DNA from: Bacteroidota bacterium
GTDB lineage: Bacteria; Bacteroidota; Bacteroidia; Chitinophagales; Chitinophagaceae
DNA: 64,000 bases
Direction: 5' to 3'
NCBI GenBank assembly: GCA_023423835.1
Contig: JAFAEW010000103.1
Coordinates: 6,303 to 70,302, forward strand
A program made the position numbers and the translations under genes. The notes under the pieces are model-generated. The model searched no databases. It had not been told where the DNA came from and was given only the letters and a program-made list of their open reading frames with translations. Position 1 is the first letter of the stretch; every line of letters begins with the position of its first letter. Of the stretch, positions 36,019 through 44,531 are shown one piece after another.

Positions 36019-37575
36019 TTAGTCCACTCCGCCTTTCCTGGTGGGTGATCTTTGTTCCGGCCACTTTGAAGGTTCGCCGGTTCTTTTGTTCAACGGCATT
36101 ACGATTCTTTCTCTTGAAGTAGTATTTGGATCTTCAGATGCCATATAAGCGAGAATAGCCGTTAAGACCGCATTGTTTTGTACGTCATCAAAAACGATCT
36201 TATCGTAAGTATCGCGATTGGTATGCCAGGTATAATTCCAATACGACCAGCTAAGGCTGCTCAATGAGAATGCGGGCGCTCCGGCAGCCACAAAGGAAGC
36301 AAAATCACTACCGCCACCGCCGGGATAACCGGGAAAGTTGGTTTTGATATGTTGTTTGATGGTATCGGGAACAGCCGAAAGCCAGCGTCCAATGTATTCG
36401 TACGAATTCAAAAAGCCCTGGCCGGATATATTTTCTACCCTACCGGTTCCATTATCCTGGTTGAATACCGCCTGCACTTTTTTTACAATTTCCGGATGAT
36501 CTTCCACATAGGCTCTTGAGCCGTTTAATCCCTGTTCTTCACTTCCCCAATGTCCGGCGATAATCGTTCTCTTTGGATTGGGATAGATCTTCTTGAGGAT
36601 GCGCATGGCTTCCATCATGGTGATCGTTCCGGTACCATTATCGGTGGCCCCGGTAGCACCGTCCCATGAATCAAGGTGGGCAGACAAAATAATGTATTCG
36701 TCCGGCTTTTCTGATCCTTTAATCTCTGCAATAGTATTGAAGGTAGGAACCAGCCCGTTTTCTTTAGAATCGGCATAGATATTCACTTTCGGCTTTGTGC
36801 CGGATTGTGCCAGCCGGTACAACAATCCATAATCTTCGAGGAAAATATCAACGGTAGGAATGTTTTTGGTATTGGCATAAAATATTTTATCTACGCCAAA
36901 GCCGTTTGACCAGTTATTGCTGATGATTCCTGCAGCTCCGGCATTTTCAAGTGCTCTTGCCAGTTCCTTATTGTTGTAACCGGTACTTCTGATCCTTTTG
37001 CGCCAGGCGGCGATTGAATCTTCCCTTTCCGCTTTCATTTTTTCGAAGGAAGGCTTGGTAGCATATTCTTCCCAGTTATCATCGGGACGGCCGGTTGGTT
37101 GTGGCATTGAAATCATCACAAACTTCCCCTTTACACTGGGAAGCCACTTTTGAAATGAAAGACTGTCCGGCGTATCCCCTAAGATGATTACTTCCGCACT
37201 GATCGTCTTTCCCTTTGTGGAAGGGCTCCACGCGAGCTGCGTTCCTTCAAGAGATTTTACCCAGGGCGAAACCATGTCGATGTGTGAAATTCCTCTCTCC
37301 CATCCTCGCCATTCTCCCCATTTTTCATTTTTTGCCGGAATTCCCCAGCTCTGGTATTTTGACACTACCCAGTCATTTGCCTGTTGCATTTTTGGTGTTC
37401 CAACAAGCCGGGGACCAACGCCATCCATCAACTCATGCGCTAATACTTTCAGTTGGGAATTGTGAAATCCTTCGTTCATCATGGCTGCAACAGTAGCACT
37501 GTCATTTGCCTGACCAAACGTAAAAAGGGTCGGGAACACGAGAAAGACACATAGAAATGACTTCAATTTTTTCAT
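36019..37575 (-). CDS. Exported M28-family zinc aminopeptidase/carboxypeptidase
   Basis: 518 residues with a signal peptide (cleavage at TFGQ). A protease-associated insert (about 125-265) precedes the M28 fold. Zinc-site residues lie in SAHLDSWDGATGATDNGTG (His and Asp), GSEEQGLNGS (catalytic Glu-Glu) and QDNGTGR, with the last ligand histidine in YTWHTNRDTYD. It hydrolyses peptides in the periplasm. It is followed by a strong terminator and preceded by a KefB-type antiporter 45 bp upstream on the same strand. Confidence 0.92.
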   Translation of the reverse strand: MKKLKSFLCVFLVFPTLFTFGQANDSATVAAMMNEGFHNSQLKVLAHELMDGVGPRLVGTPKMQQANDWVVSKYQSWGIPAKNEKWGEWRGWERGISHIDMVSPWVKSLEGTQLAWSPSTKGKTISAEVIILGDTPDSLSFQKWLPSVKGKFVMISMPQPTGRPDDNWEEYATKPSFEKMKAEREDSIAAWRKRIRSTGYNNKELARALENAGAAGIISNNWSNGFGVDKIFYANTKNIPTVDIFLEDYGLLYRLAQSGTKPKVNIYADSKENGLVPTFNTIAEIKGSEKPDEYIILSAHLDSWDGATGATDNGTGTITMMEAMRILKKIYPNPKRTIIAGHWGSEEQGLNGSRAYVEDHPEIVKKVQAVFNQDNGTGRVENISGQGFLNSYEYIGRWLSAVPDTIKQHIKTNFPGYPGGGGSDFASFVAAGAPAFSLSSLSWSYWNYTWHTNRDTYDKIVFDDVQNNAVLTAILAYMASEDPNTTSRERIVMPLNKRTGEPSKWPEQRSPTRKGGVD

Positions 37576-37620
37576 AAATTATTATTATTGGTTATTGAAT
37601 TGGCTCAAAATACAAAAGTT

Positions 37621-39903
37621 TTAGGTAACCACTTTCCTGCCGTTGAGTCTTTGGATCTTTTTTCTTTCCCCAACAATCCATACCACATCATTCCATTGAA
37701 AAACGGTATTCGATTCCGGATTTAATATCCGTTCATTTTCCCTTTCAATACCTACCACCAGGCCGTTTGTACGTTCGCGGATTGCAGATTCCCGGATGGT
37801 TTTTCCTTTCAGCTTATTCAGTTCATTTACAATGATTTTCTGTACGATGATATCCTCAAAATTGTGATCGGTGAGTTCAATGTTCTCAAGGCGTTCGAAT
37901 TCGGGTTTGAATTCCTTCATCTGTTCGTCTGTTCCGATGATCCCGACCCTGTCGAAGGGCAGGATTTTATTGAACCGGCCGGGCGCATAGATCAATTTAT
38001 CCCCCCTTTTGATGTAGGCAAGGTTGATTCCGAACCGCTCCCGCCATGCTAGTTCTTCGAGTGTCTTGCCGATGTATTCGGCATGCGGATTCACTTCAAG
38101 ATCGAGGATGTGCGCATCCCAGGGCGATAGGTCTGACTCGGGATAAAACTGTTTCAGGAGCGCATTTTCAGATTTTCTTTTCACCTTTTCCTCTGCAATT
38201 TCCCGTTCATTTAAATTCCGCAGAAAACGGCCTTCAAGGCGTTGATAAAACTTTTGAATTCTGTTGGAGAAGGTGATCAAGACACCCACAACAATCGGAA
38301 CAACTACCAACATCGCAATCGTGGTATTAAAGATTCTGTTTACCACAATGGTGATGATCAGGATTCCGATCAGGTTTCTGCAGACTTCGAGTACCAATAA
38401 GGGACCGCGGCTGTACTTTTTATAAATCCACAATTCTTTATAGGCGATATTCGCCGGCCGTTTTGCCATCAAAGCCCAGAGAAAGGGTGCAATCAAAGCA
38501 AGGGTCACAACCGACGATATTATTTGTGCCGTCATTGGATCCTGGATGGTAGTTAAGATAAACGGCACGATAAAGTTGAAGGCCAGTAAAACAATCGCCA
38601 GCATAATGATGCCGTTTGTGGCCGCAATGGTGGCGTAACTTTTCAGTACGGTTTTCCAACTGCTTTCGGCCTGGATCGTTTGCGTGCTCGAAGCGTAATT
38701 ATTTAGGCCTATCACCCATTTATCCGGCAAAATCTTTACGATGAAATTGTAAAAAGGTTCAGAATATTTAATCATGTAGGGAGTGGTAAAGGTGGTAATT
38801 GCGGATGCGCCCACTGCAACCGGAAAAATAAAATCACTGGTTACACCGAGCGATAAACCGAGTGCCGCCACAATAAAGGCAAACTCGCCGATTTGCGCCA
38901 TGCTCATACCCACTTTCACCGATTGTTTTAATGGCTGACCCGACAACAGTGCGCCGATGGTGGTACTGAAAAACTTGCCAAAAAGGGTGAGCAAGGTAAC
39001 CCAAAGTACCGGCCAGCGGTATTCAACAATGGTTTCGGGATCGATCAACATTCCCACCGACACAAAAAATACGGCTCCAAACAGATCCTTCACTGGTTTT
39101 AACACGTGTTCAACCTTTTCGGCCGAGGTGGTTTCTGCCAGGATGGAGCCCATAATGAAGGCGCCGAGTTCGGCAGAAAATCCGGCTGTTACAGCCAGAA
39201 ATACCATTCCGAGGCAAAGCCCGATGGACAGGATCAGCAAGGTTTCCTCGTCCAATAGCTTCCTGGCCGACTTAATCAGTGTTGGAAGCAGAAATATGCC
39301 TGCAATGAACCACAAAGCGAGGAAGAACAGCAGCTTTAAGACCGTGTAGAGCATTTCTGCTCCTTCGATCTGCTGCGTTACGGCCACGGTTGAAAGTAAG
39401 ACCATTAGAAGGATCACGACAATATCTTCCACTACCAATACACCAAAAACGATTCTCGCATATTGTTTCGCCTTGATTCCCAATTCATCAAAAGCCTTGA
39501 TAATGATGGTGGTGGAGGAACTGGCGAGCATTCCCCCTAAAAAAAGGCTGTCCATTGTACTCCATCCCATCCATTTCCCGAGGTAATAGCCCGTGACGGT
39601 AATGAAGATGATTTCGACGAAAGCGGTGATCGAGGCCGATCCGCCAACCCGCATCAGTTTTTTGAAACTGAATTCAAGACCAAGGCTGAACAGCAAAAAG
39701 ATCACGCCAATCTCCGCGAGGGTTTTAATATTGTCGGTATCCGCAACCGTGGGCGTCAGCAGGAAGTGCGGGCCTACAATAAATCCTGCAATAATATATC
39801 CTAAGACAAGCGGCTGTTTTATTCTCCGAAAAAGCAAAGTGGTAATTGCTGCTGCAATAAGGATTAACGCAAGATCTTCAATTAATTTCGGTAAGTGGCC
39901 CAT
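37621..39903 (-). CDS. KefB/CPA2-type cation:proton antiporter with C-terminal RCK/TrkA-C domain
   Basis: 760 residues. About 12 membrane helices in the N-terminal 400 residues (Pro-rich start KQPLVLGYIIAGFIVGPH, family segment GVLVVEDIVVILLMVL) are followed by three or four further hydrophobic helices near 430-555. The soluble tail has two TrkA-C-like parts (ending VGIIGTDEQ and VWIVGERKK). It lacks a canonical Rossmann TrkA-N domain between the membrane part and TrkA-C. It likely exchanges K+ or Na+ for H+. Confidence 0.9.
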   Translation of the reverse strand: MGHLPKLIEDLALILIAAAITTLLFRRIKQPLVLGYIIAGFIVGPHFLLTPTVADTDNIKTLAEIGVIFLLFSLGLEFSFKKLMRVGGSASITAFVEIIFITVTGYYLGKWMGWSTMDSLFLGGMLASSSTTIIIKAFDELGIKAKQYARIVFGVLVVEDIVVILLMVLLSTVAVTQQIEGAEMLYTVLKLLFFLALWFIAGIFLLPTLIKSARKLLDEETLLILSIGLCLGMVFLAVTAGFSAELGAFIMGSILAETTSAEKVEHVLKPVKDLFGAVFFVSVGMLIDPETIVEYRWPVLWVTLLTLFGKFFSTTIGALLSGQPLKQSVKVGMSMAQIGEFAFIVAALGLSLGVTSDFIFPVAVGASAITTFTTPYMIKYSEPFYNFIVKILPDKWVIGLNNYASSTQTIQAESSWKTVLKSYATIAATNGIIMLAIVLLAFNFIVPFILTTIQDPMTAQIISSVVTLALIAPFLWALMAKRPANIAYKELWIYKKYSRGPLLVLEVCRNLIGILIITIVVNRIFNTTIAMLVVVPIVVGVLITFSNRIQKFYQRLEGRFLRNLNEREIAEEKVKRKSENALLKQFYPESDLSPWDAHILDLEVNPHAEYIGKTLEELAWRERFGINLAYIKRGDKLIYAPGRFNKILPFDRVGIIGTDEQMKEFKPEFERLENIELTDHNFEDIIVQKIIVNELNKLKGKTIRESAIRERTNGLVVGIERENERILNPESNTVFQWNDVVWIVGERKKIQRLNGRKVVT

Positions 39904-40110
39904 ATATATTTTTGTCGCTTAATTTTCATCAAATTTGCCGGATAATACGAATTTCCGGTAATCGCAAAAATAATATTTTAAATTAGCGTTTTGGAGGAAA
40001 TCAGGACAAACAAAATGAGCGATTTGGAGAGCTCTCATAATTTGCTTGACAAATTACTCTCACAACTCCCAAAAAGCATTATCCGAAAAAATAAACCATT
40101 CAATTTTGAT

Positions 40111-40479
40111 ATGAACCAAACCAACCACGACGACCGGATTGCAAAAATGACAATTGCCTCGGTTTATCCGCATTATGTAACGAAGGTGGAAAAGAAAGGA
40201 CGAACGAAAGAAGAATTGGATGAAGTGATTGAATGGCTGACGGGTTTCGATGAACAAAGGCTGCAACAACTGATCGACGAAAAAGCAACCTTCAAGGAAT
40301 TCTTTCACACGGCCTCCTTACATCCGAATGCACATTTGATTACCGGCCTCATTTGCGGATACCGGATCGAGGATATCACAAATCCCCTCACCCAAAAGGT
40401 AAGATACCTGGATAAATTGGTAGATGAACTCGCCAAGGGCCGTAAGCTGGAAAAAATAATGCGTACTTCCGGAAAATAA
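40111..40479 (+). CDS. DUF2200-family small protein
   Basis: 122 residues from the ATG at 40111, giving the length typical of DUF2200. An in-frame ATG at 40015 and a TTG at 39991 would add 32-40 residues with no family match. Family motifs TIASVYPHYVTKVEKKGRTKEELDEVI..WLTG, LICGYRIEDI and RYLDKLVDELAKGR are present. Members are small cytoplasmic proteins of unknown function. Divergent from the antiporter. Confidence 0.85.
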   Translation: MNQTNHDDRIAKMTIASVYPHYVTKVEKKGRTKEELDEVIEWLTGFDEQRLQQLIDEKATFKEFFHTASLHPNAHLITGLICGYRIEDITNPLTQKVRYLDKLVDELAKGRKLEKIMRTSGK

Positions 40480-40495
40480 GTGAACGGGGGGACCG

Positions 40496-41113
40496 CTATT
40501 TCTTTTCGTCACTCTTTTGAACAGGCGGATTGATCATGATGTGCGCACGGTGTGTGCCCGCATCCATCAGCCAGGGAATGCCCGGCGCTCCCGGCTTAGT
40601 GGATAAACCGGTGCTTTCTGCCGTGGCATAAGGAATATAAACTACCGAACGGAGATAGCCATTCTCAACTTCTCCCGTCGTTTGGTTGTAATCGTCCGGC
40701 TTTGCCGAATAAACATATAAAGTAGTCGGATTTTTTGGCATTTTTAAAACGCCCGATTCAACCTCCTTTTCCCGGATCTGCATGATTTCCTCCATATTTT
40801 TTCCTTCTGCTCTCAGTTCCCGGCCTCTCGCCATAAAGGGATCGAGGTCTTTCTGATAGCAGGCCACATTCAGGCCCGGAACTGCAGGATCATCGGCAAG
40901 ACAAATCAGGTCATTCGTTCCCGTTCTTAATTCCGTTAACTCATGTTTGTCGTTATATCCCAAGACCGAGGCACTGTCGGCCATGTCTTTTGGTGCCGCC
41001 AGTAGCGCTAGCTTTATCTGCACATCCCGGGAAGGAACGGTTTGGGCAAAAGAAGCCTGTGAAAAGGCAGCAGCAAAAAACAAAGCGATGATTGACCTTG
41101 AAATTATTCTCAT
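40496..41113 (-). CDS. Exported protein of unknown function
   Basis: 205 residues from the ATG at 41113 (MRIISRSIIALFFAAAFSQ). A clear signal peptide is cleaved near SFAQ. The mature part has two cysteines (LICLADD and ACYQKD) that may form a disulfide, a conserved-looking core PDDYNQTTGEVENGYLRSVVY, and ends DAGTHRAHIMINPP. The final His-x-x-His is suggestive of metal binding but unproven. No family recognised. Confidence 0.8.
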   Translation of the reverse strand: MRIISRSIIALFFAAAFSQASFAQTVPSRDVQIKLALLAAPKDMADSASVLGYNDKHELTELRTGTNDLICLADDPAVPGLNVACYQKDLDPFMARGRELRAEGKNMEEIMQIREKEVESGVLKMPKNPTTLYVYSAKPDDYNQTTGEVENGYLRSVVYIPYATAESTGLSTKPGAPGIPWLMDAGTHRAHIMINPPVQKSDEKK

Positions 41114-41187
41114 GGTTATGATTTTATCTATTGGAAAATATTTTTTCAAAATGCGCCAAATCCATCTACCACGGCACTTCCGCTAAA

Positions 41188-41400
41188 TTATTTCTTTTCA
41201 TCAACATATTCCAATATATCTCCAGGCTGGCAATCCAGCACACGGCAAATTGCCTCAAGGGTGCTGAACCGGATCGCTTTTGCTTTCCCGGTTTTTAAAA
41301 TCGACAGGTTCGAAAGGGTGAGACCAACTTTTTCCGAGAGTTCGTTGAGCGACATCTTGCGCCTGGCCATCATAACGTCGAGGTTTACTATTATAGACAT
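41188..41400 (-). CDS. XRE/Cro-C1-type transcriptional regulator (YozG-like)
   Basis: 70 residues forming a single HTH domain: MNLDV-like start, recognition segment SLNELSEKVGLTLSNLSILKTGKAKAIRF, ending CQPGDILEYV. It starts 2 bp after the DUF2975 membrane protein, a common pairing in Firmicutes and Bacteroidota where the small regulator and membrane protein are co-expressed. The membrane partner may bind or sense for the regulator; that is inference. Confidence 0.92.
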   Translation of the reverse strand: MSIIVNLDVMMARRKMSLNELSEKVGLTLSNLSILKTGKAKAIRFSTLEAICRVLDCQPGDILEYVDEKK

Positions 41401-41402
41401 GG

Positions 41403-41960
41403 TTAAATCGTTAAGTCGTTTTCTGCCTGAATTTCGATTCCCTTTTTTACGACCTCAATAATCACAAAGAGGATGACGGCCATAAAAAGCCATACATCGG
41501 CCCCGTCAATATGAAGCGATTGCAGGTCTGCCGCTTGCATCCCCTTTGTCTGTAGCCAGTTTGAATACTTTGAACCGTAAAAAGAGAATAATCCGATCCC
41601 TAAAGAAATAAAGGACTGATTTACGATAAAGCGGCGCAACTCCACATTGAATGGTTGCCGGATGCTGAGTTTCCGGTCCGTAAACAACTTTACGATCAGG
41701 TAAAACATGATTGCTTTGAGAACCGAAACAATGATCATGATGACCGTAATGACCAGGAAATGTCCCTGATCAAATCTGTAGAGCGCAGAGAGATAGCCTT
41801 TTCCATCCCAAAAATTTTCTACCCCATTGGGATTAATGAAAAGCGAAATAACGGTGTTGACAATGACGCCGCCGGCGTTAATACAGAGGCCGATAAAAAT
41901 TATCCAGGAAACTACCTGCAATACTTTCAACGTCTGATTTGTTGTGATCCTAATTTCCAT
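41403..41960 (-). CDS. DUF2975 membrane protein
   Basis: 185 residues with four hydrophobic helices (about 10-35, 65-90, 110-130, 155-172) and an amphipathic end. Residues such as KLFTDRKLSIRQPFN between helices 2 and 3 fit the DUF2975 pattern. It is first in a two-gene unit with the XRE regulator. Function unknown. Confidence 0.88.
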   Translation of the reverse strand: MEIRITTNQTLKVLQVVSWIIFIGLCINAGGVIVNTVISLFINPNGVENFWDGKGYLSALYRFDQGHFLVITVIMIIVSVLKAIMFYLIVKLFTDRKLSIRQPFNVELRRFIVNQSFISLGIGLFSFYGSKYSNWLQTKGMQAADLQSLHIDGADVWLFMAVILFVIIEVVKKGIEIQAENDLTI

Positions 41961-42125
41961 AATTTATCATTGATTCAACAAATATCAGTAATTATTTATT
42001 GACAAACAATAATTTTTTTGTAATTAAGGTAAAATAATTTTGAGTCAAGCCGCAATCGACCGATCGGACGAAAGTCGGCAATAGCAGATGAAGGAACATA
42101 TCTTCACATTTTATTTCACCGGAAG

Positions 42126-42920
42126 TTAGATCGGTCCTGCCTTGACGAATGGAATGAACAGGTAGTCACCCAATTTATTTTCGTATTGATTTCTAATGCT
42201 TTCAAACATCCGGTTGTCGATGTCCTTTCGGAGTTGTGATAATCCCTGTATTACTTCCGCCTCATTGGCAAGGTACGAGAAGGAGGAAATTCCATTTTGA
42301 ATGCTTTCACGGAAATACAAGTTCGGACTATTTTTTCCGATGTATAAAAAGCCGTCCTGCAGGTCGTCTCTTACAGTATAGATTTCGGGCTTTTGCATGA
42401 TAAGGTCTGTCTTTGCCACAGCTTTCTCAATTCCGGCGAGGGATGGCATTTGGTTGATGGAGTCTTGCATCATTTTCGGAAAGTAGTGATTAAGCCAGTA
42501 TCCCTGCATTTGTTGGGGAGTGGAGGTGAACAGCACGAACCTTCCCCGGTGCGATAAAACGCGGCTGATGTCACCGAACGCCTTTTGCAGGTCTGTCCAA
42601 TGGTGGATGGTTAAGGTGGCAATTATCCCTTCAAAAGACTCGTCCGCTGCCGGGATTTGTTCCGCCGTTCCCTGCAGCCATTCTATGGTTTGATTTCTTG
42701 CTCTCGCTATTGCCAGCATTTTTCCCGACGGTTCTAATCCGGTAAACCGGTATCCTTTCTCAGCCAATGCGATGGTATAATTTCCTGTACCGCAACCGAT
42801 GTCGAGATAAGTTTTGTTGGATTCGGGTTGCAGATGATGCAATATTCTTTCGATCAGATACGGGTCGGCTTTCCTGGTCGAATTATAGCCCGTCCCTATT
42901 TTGTCGTATTTGATTTCCAT
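42126..42920 (-). CDS. Class I SAM-dependent methyltransferase (UbiE/SmtA-like)
   Basis: 264 residues from the ATG at 42920 (MEIKYDKIGTGYN); an upstream ATG at 42941 adds seven residues. SAM motif I is YLDIGCGTGNYTIALA, motif II is an acidic patch at AADESFEGI, and TIHHWTDL is a typical motif III. It methylates a small molecule, but the substrate is not recognisable. Last of a same-strand run starting at acnA, 77 bp from the reductase. Confidence 0.9.
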   Translation of the reverse strand: MEIKYDKIGTGYNSTRKADPYLIERILHHLQPESNKTYLDIGCGTGNYTIALAEKGYRFTGLEPSGKMLAIARARNQTIEWLQGTAEQIPAADESFEGIIATLTIHHWTDLQKAFGDISRVLSHRGRFVLFTSTPQQMQGYWLNHYFPKMMQDSINQMPSLAGIEKAVAKTDLIMQKPEIYTVRDDLQDGFLYIGKNSPNLYFRESIQNGISSFSYLANEAEVIQGLSQLRKDIDNRMFESIRNQYENKLGDYLFIPFVKAGPI

Positions 42921-42997
42921 CTGCAGGCACGAATATACCAAACGCCCTGGTTTGAGGAATCCTTAAGCCTCGGGCAATTACTCAATATTCTTTCCGC

Positions 42998-43681
42998 CTA
43001 AAATTCCTCGGTAATGATTTTTTCTGAAGGAATATCAAGTTGCACTAAAATGTCTCTGATCCCAAGTACCATCGGATCGGGGCCGCAGATATAGAAGTAC
43101 TGGTCTTTGTTTTGAATTTTTTCGTTCAGATAATCCTTATCGATCCTGCGGTTGTCATAAGCCGGATGTTTTTCATCGGTGAGGGTATTGATAAAATTTC
43201 CGTTCAGCATGTCTGAAAACTCAGTCTGCAGAATGATGTCGGCCGCGGTACGGTTGGAAAATAGAAGCCGGTTATTTCCCAGGTTTCCATTTTCTTTCAA
43301 TTGCCTCAAAATTGCGATGAAAGGCGTTACCCCTGCCCCGCCGGCAATGAATGTACCTTCTCCCACATAATGAATGGCGCCGAAAACGTCGTGCACAATC
43401 AATTCATCGCCGGGTTTCAGGGTTCCCAATTCATTGGTAACGCCATCGTGATCGTTGTAGATCTTGATGGTGAATTCCAGATCCGGCCAGTGATTAAGAC
43501 TTGTAAATGTAAACGGCCTCCCTTCGGTTTGCCAACCGGGCTTGTTGATGGAGATTTCCGTTGCCTGTCCGGCCGTGAAAAAATACCCTTCCGGCTTCGA
43601 AAGGGTGAATCGCTTTACATTGTGCGTAACGTTTTCAACAGCCAGTATTTTTACCACATGCTGTTCCGGTTGTGATTCCAT
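42998..43681 (-). CDS. FAD/NAD(P)-binding flavodoxin-reductase-like protein
   Basis: 227 residues. FAD motif GRPFTFTS, the nicotinamide-binding GAGVTPFIA and the C-terminal CGPDPMVLG are the ferredoxin-NADP reductase signatures. There is no fused Fe-S or haem domain, so it passes electrons to a separate partner. It follows two AhpD-like proteins at 18 bp, and could supply them or a downstream enzyme; speculative. Confidence 0.9.
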   Translation of the reverse strand: MESQPEQHVVKILAVENVTHNVKRFTLSKPEGYFFTAGQATEISINKPGWQTEGRPFTFTSLNHWPDLEFTIKIYNDHDGVTNELGTLKPGDELIVHDVFGAIHYVGEGTFIAGGAGVTPFIAILRQLKENGNLGNNRLLFSNRTAADIILQTEFSDMLNGNFINTLTDEKHPAYDNRRIDKDYLNEKIQNKDQYFYICGPDPMVLGIRDILVQLDIPSEKIITEEF

Positions 43682-43699
43682 AATTTGTAGATTATAAAC

Positions 43700-44149
43700 T
43701 TATTTTCCTGCTCTTTTAGAGTGGTATTCGGCTCCGGAGGTTACAGCGATGCGGTTCCAACTGTTGATGATAACGATTTGCATGATGAGATTTGCCACCA
43801 TTTCTTCTCCAAAAAACTGTACTGCATCCTCATAGGTTTCATCGGTTAATGCGTTATCAGCAATCAGCGTTACTTCGTCCGTCAATTGCAAGGCTGCTCT
43901 TTCTTCTTCCGAAAAAAGCGGCGATTCATACCAGACGGCGACAGCAAATAATTTCCGGTCAGAAACGCCCAGTTCGAGCGCCTCTTCGGTGTGCATATCC
44001 ATGCAATAGGCGCAACCGTTTAAGACGGAAGCCCTGATCTTTATCAACTCCAATAACTCTTTTGAAATATCCGTTGACCGGACGTATTTTTCCATCTCGA
44101 GCAGGCCTTTGTAACCACCGGCTGCGAGCTTATCCATTGAAAATCTCAT
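43700..44149 (-). CDS. Carboxymuconolactone decarboxylase-like (AhpD-fold) peroxidase
   Basis: 149 residues, all-helical AhpD fold with the redox pair Cys-x-x-Cys in GCAYCMDMHTEEA and the conserved His three residues later. Resembles the YnjB/AhpD alkylhydroperoxidase group. 27 bp after a second, shorter member of the family, which suggests paired or heteromeric action in peroxide or organic-radical stress. Confidence 0.9.
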   Translation of the reverse strand: MRFSMDKLAAGGYKGLLEMEKYVRSTDISKELLELIKIRASVLNGCAYCMDMHTEEALELGVSDRKLFAVAVWYESPLFSEEERAALQLTDEVTLIADNALTDETYEDAVQFFGEEMVANLIMQIVIINSWNRIAVTSGAEYHSKRAGK

Positions 44150-44176
44150 ATTGTTCTTTTTCTACTTTGTGTAATC

Positions 44177-44524
44177 TTATTTTCCTGCCTTTTGTTCTTC
44201 CATGACCTGCATGGCGAGGTTTGCATGCGCATAGGCGGCTCCTGCCCTCATTTCCGCGGCCACCCAGATCGCTTCCATAATCTCCTGTTCGGAAGCCCCT
44301 TTCCGGATTGCCTGCGCCGTATGTCCTTTGATGCAATACGGACACTGTGTAACATGCGCTACCGCAACGGCAATCAGCTGTTTCGTTTTTTCCGGAAGCG
44401 CACCTTCCTGAAAAACCGACCGGCTGAAATTGCGCCAGTTTTCGATAATTGCCGGAGCAAGTTCCGCCTTCCTTTCATTCATCTCCCTGCCTGCCTGAGG
44501 ATACATCTGTTTATTTTCCATCAT
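44177..44524 (-). CDS. Carboxymuconolactone decarboxylase-family (AhpD-fold) protein
   Basis: 115 residues, typical single-domain CMD protein. The redox pair is in CPYCIKGHTAQAIRKG, again with the following His. It starts 7 bp after acnA. Double ATG at 44524 and 44521; either could serve. Confidence 0.9.
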   Translation of the reverse strand: MMENKQMYPQAGREMNERKAELAPAIIENWRNFSRSVFQEGALPEKTKQLIAVAVAHVTQCPYCIKGHTAQAIRKGASEQEIMEAIWVAAEMRAGAAYAHANLAMQVMEEQKAGK

Positions 44525-44531
44525 CGTAAGT

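Noticed and set aside
41188..41960. Toxin-antitoxin pair
   Set aside because: The regulator and DUF2975 membrane protein have no toxin features; DUF2975/XRE pairs are a separate, regulatory-looking arrangement.
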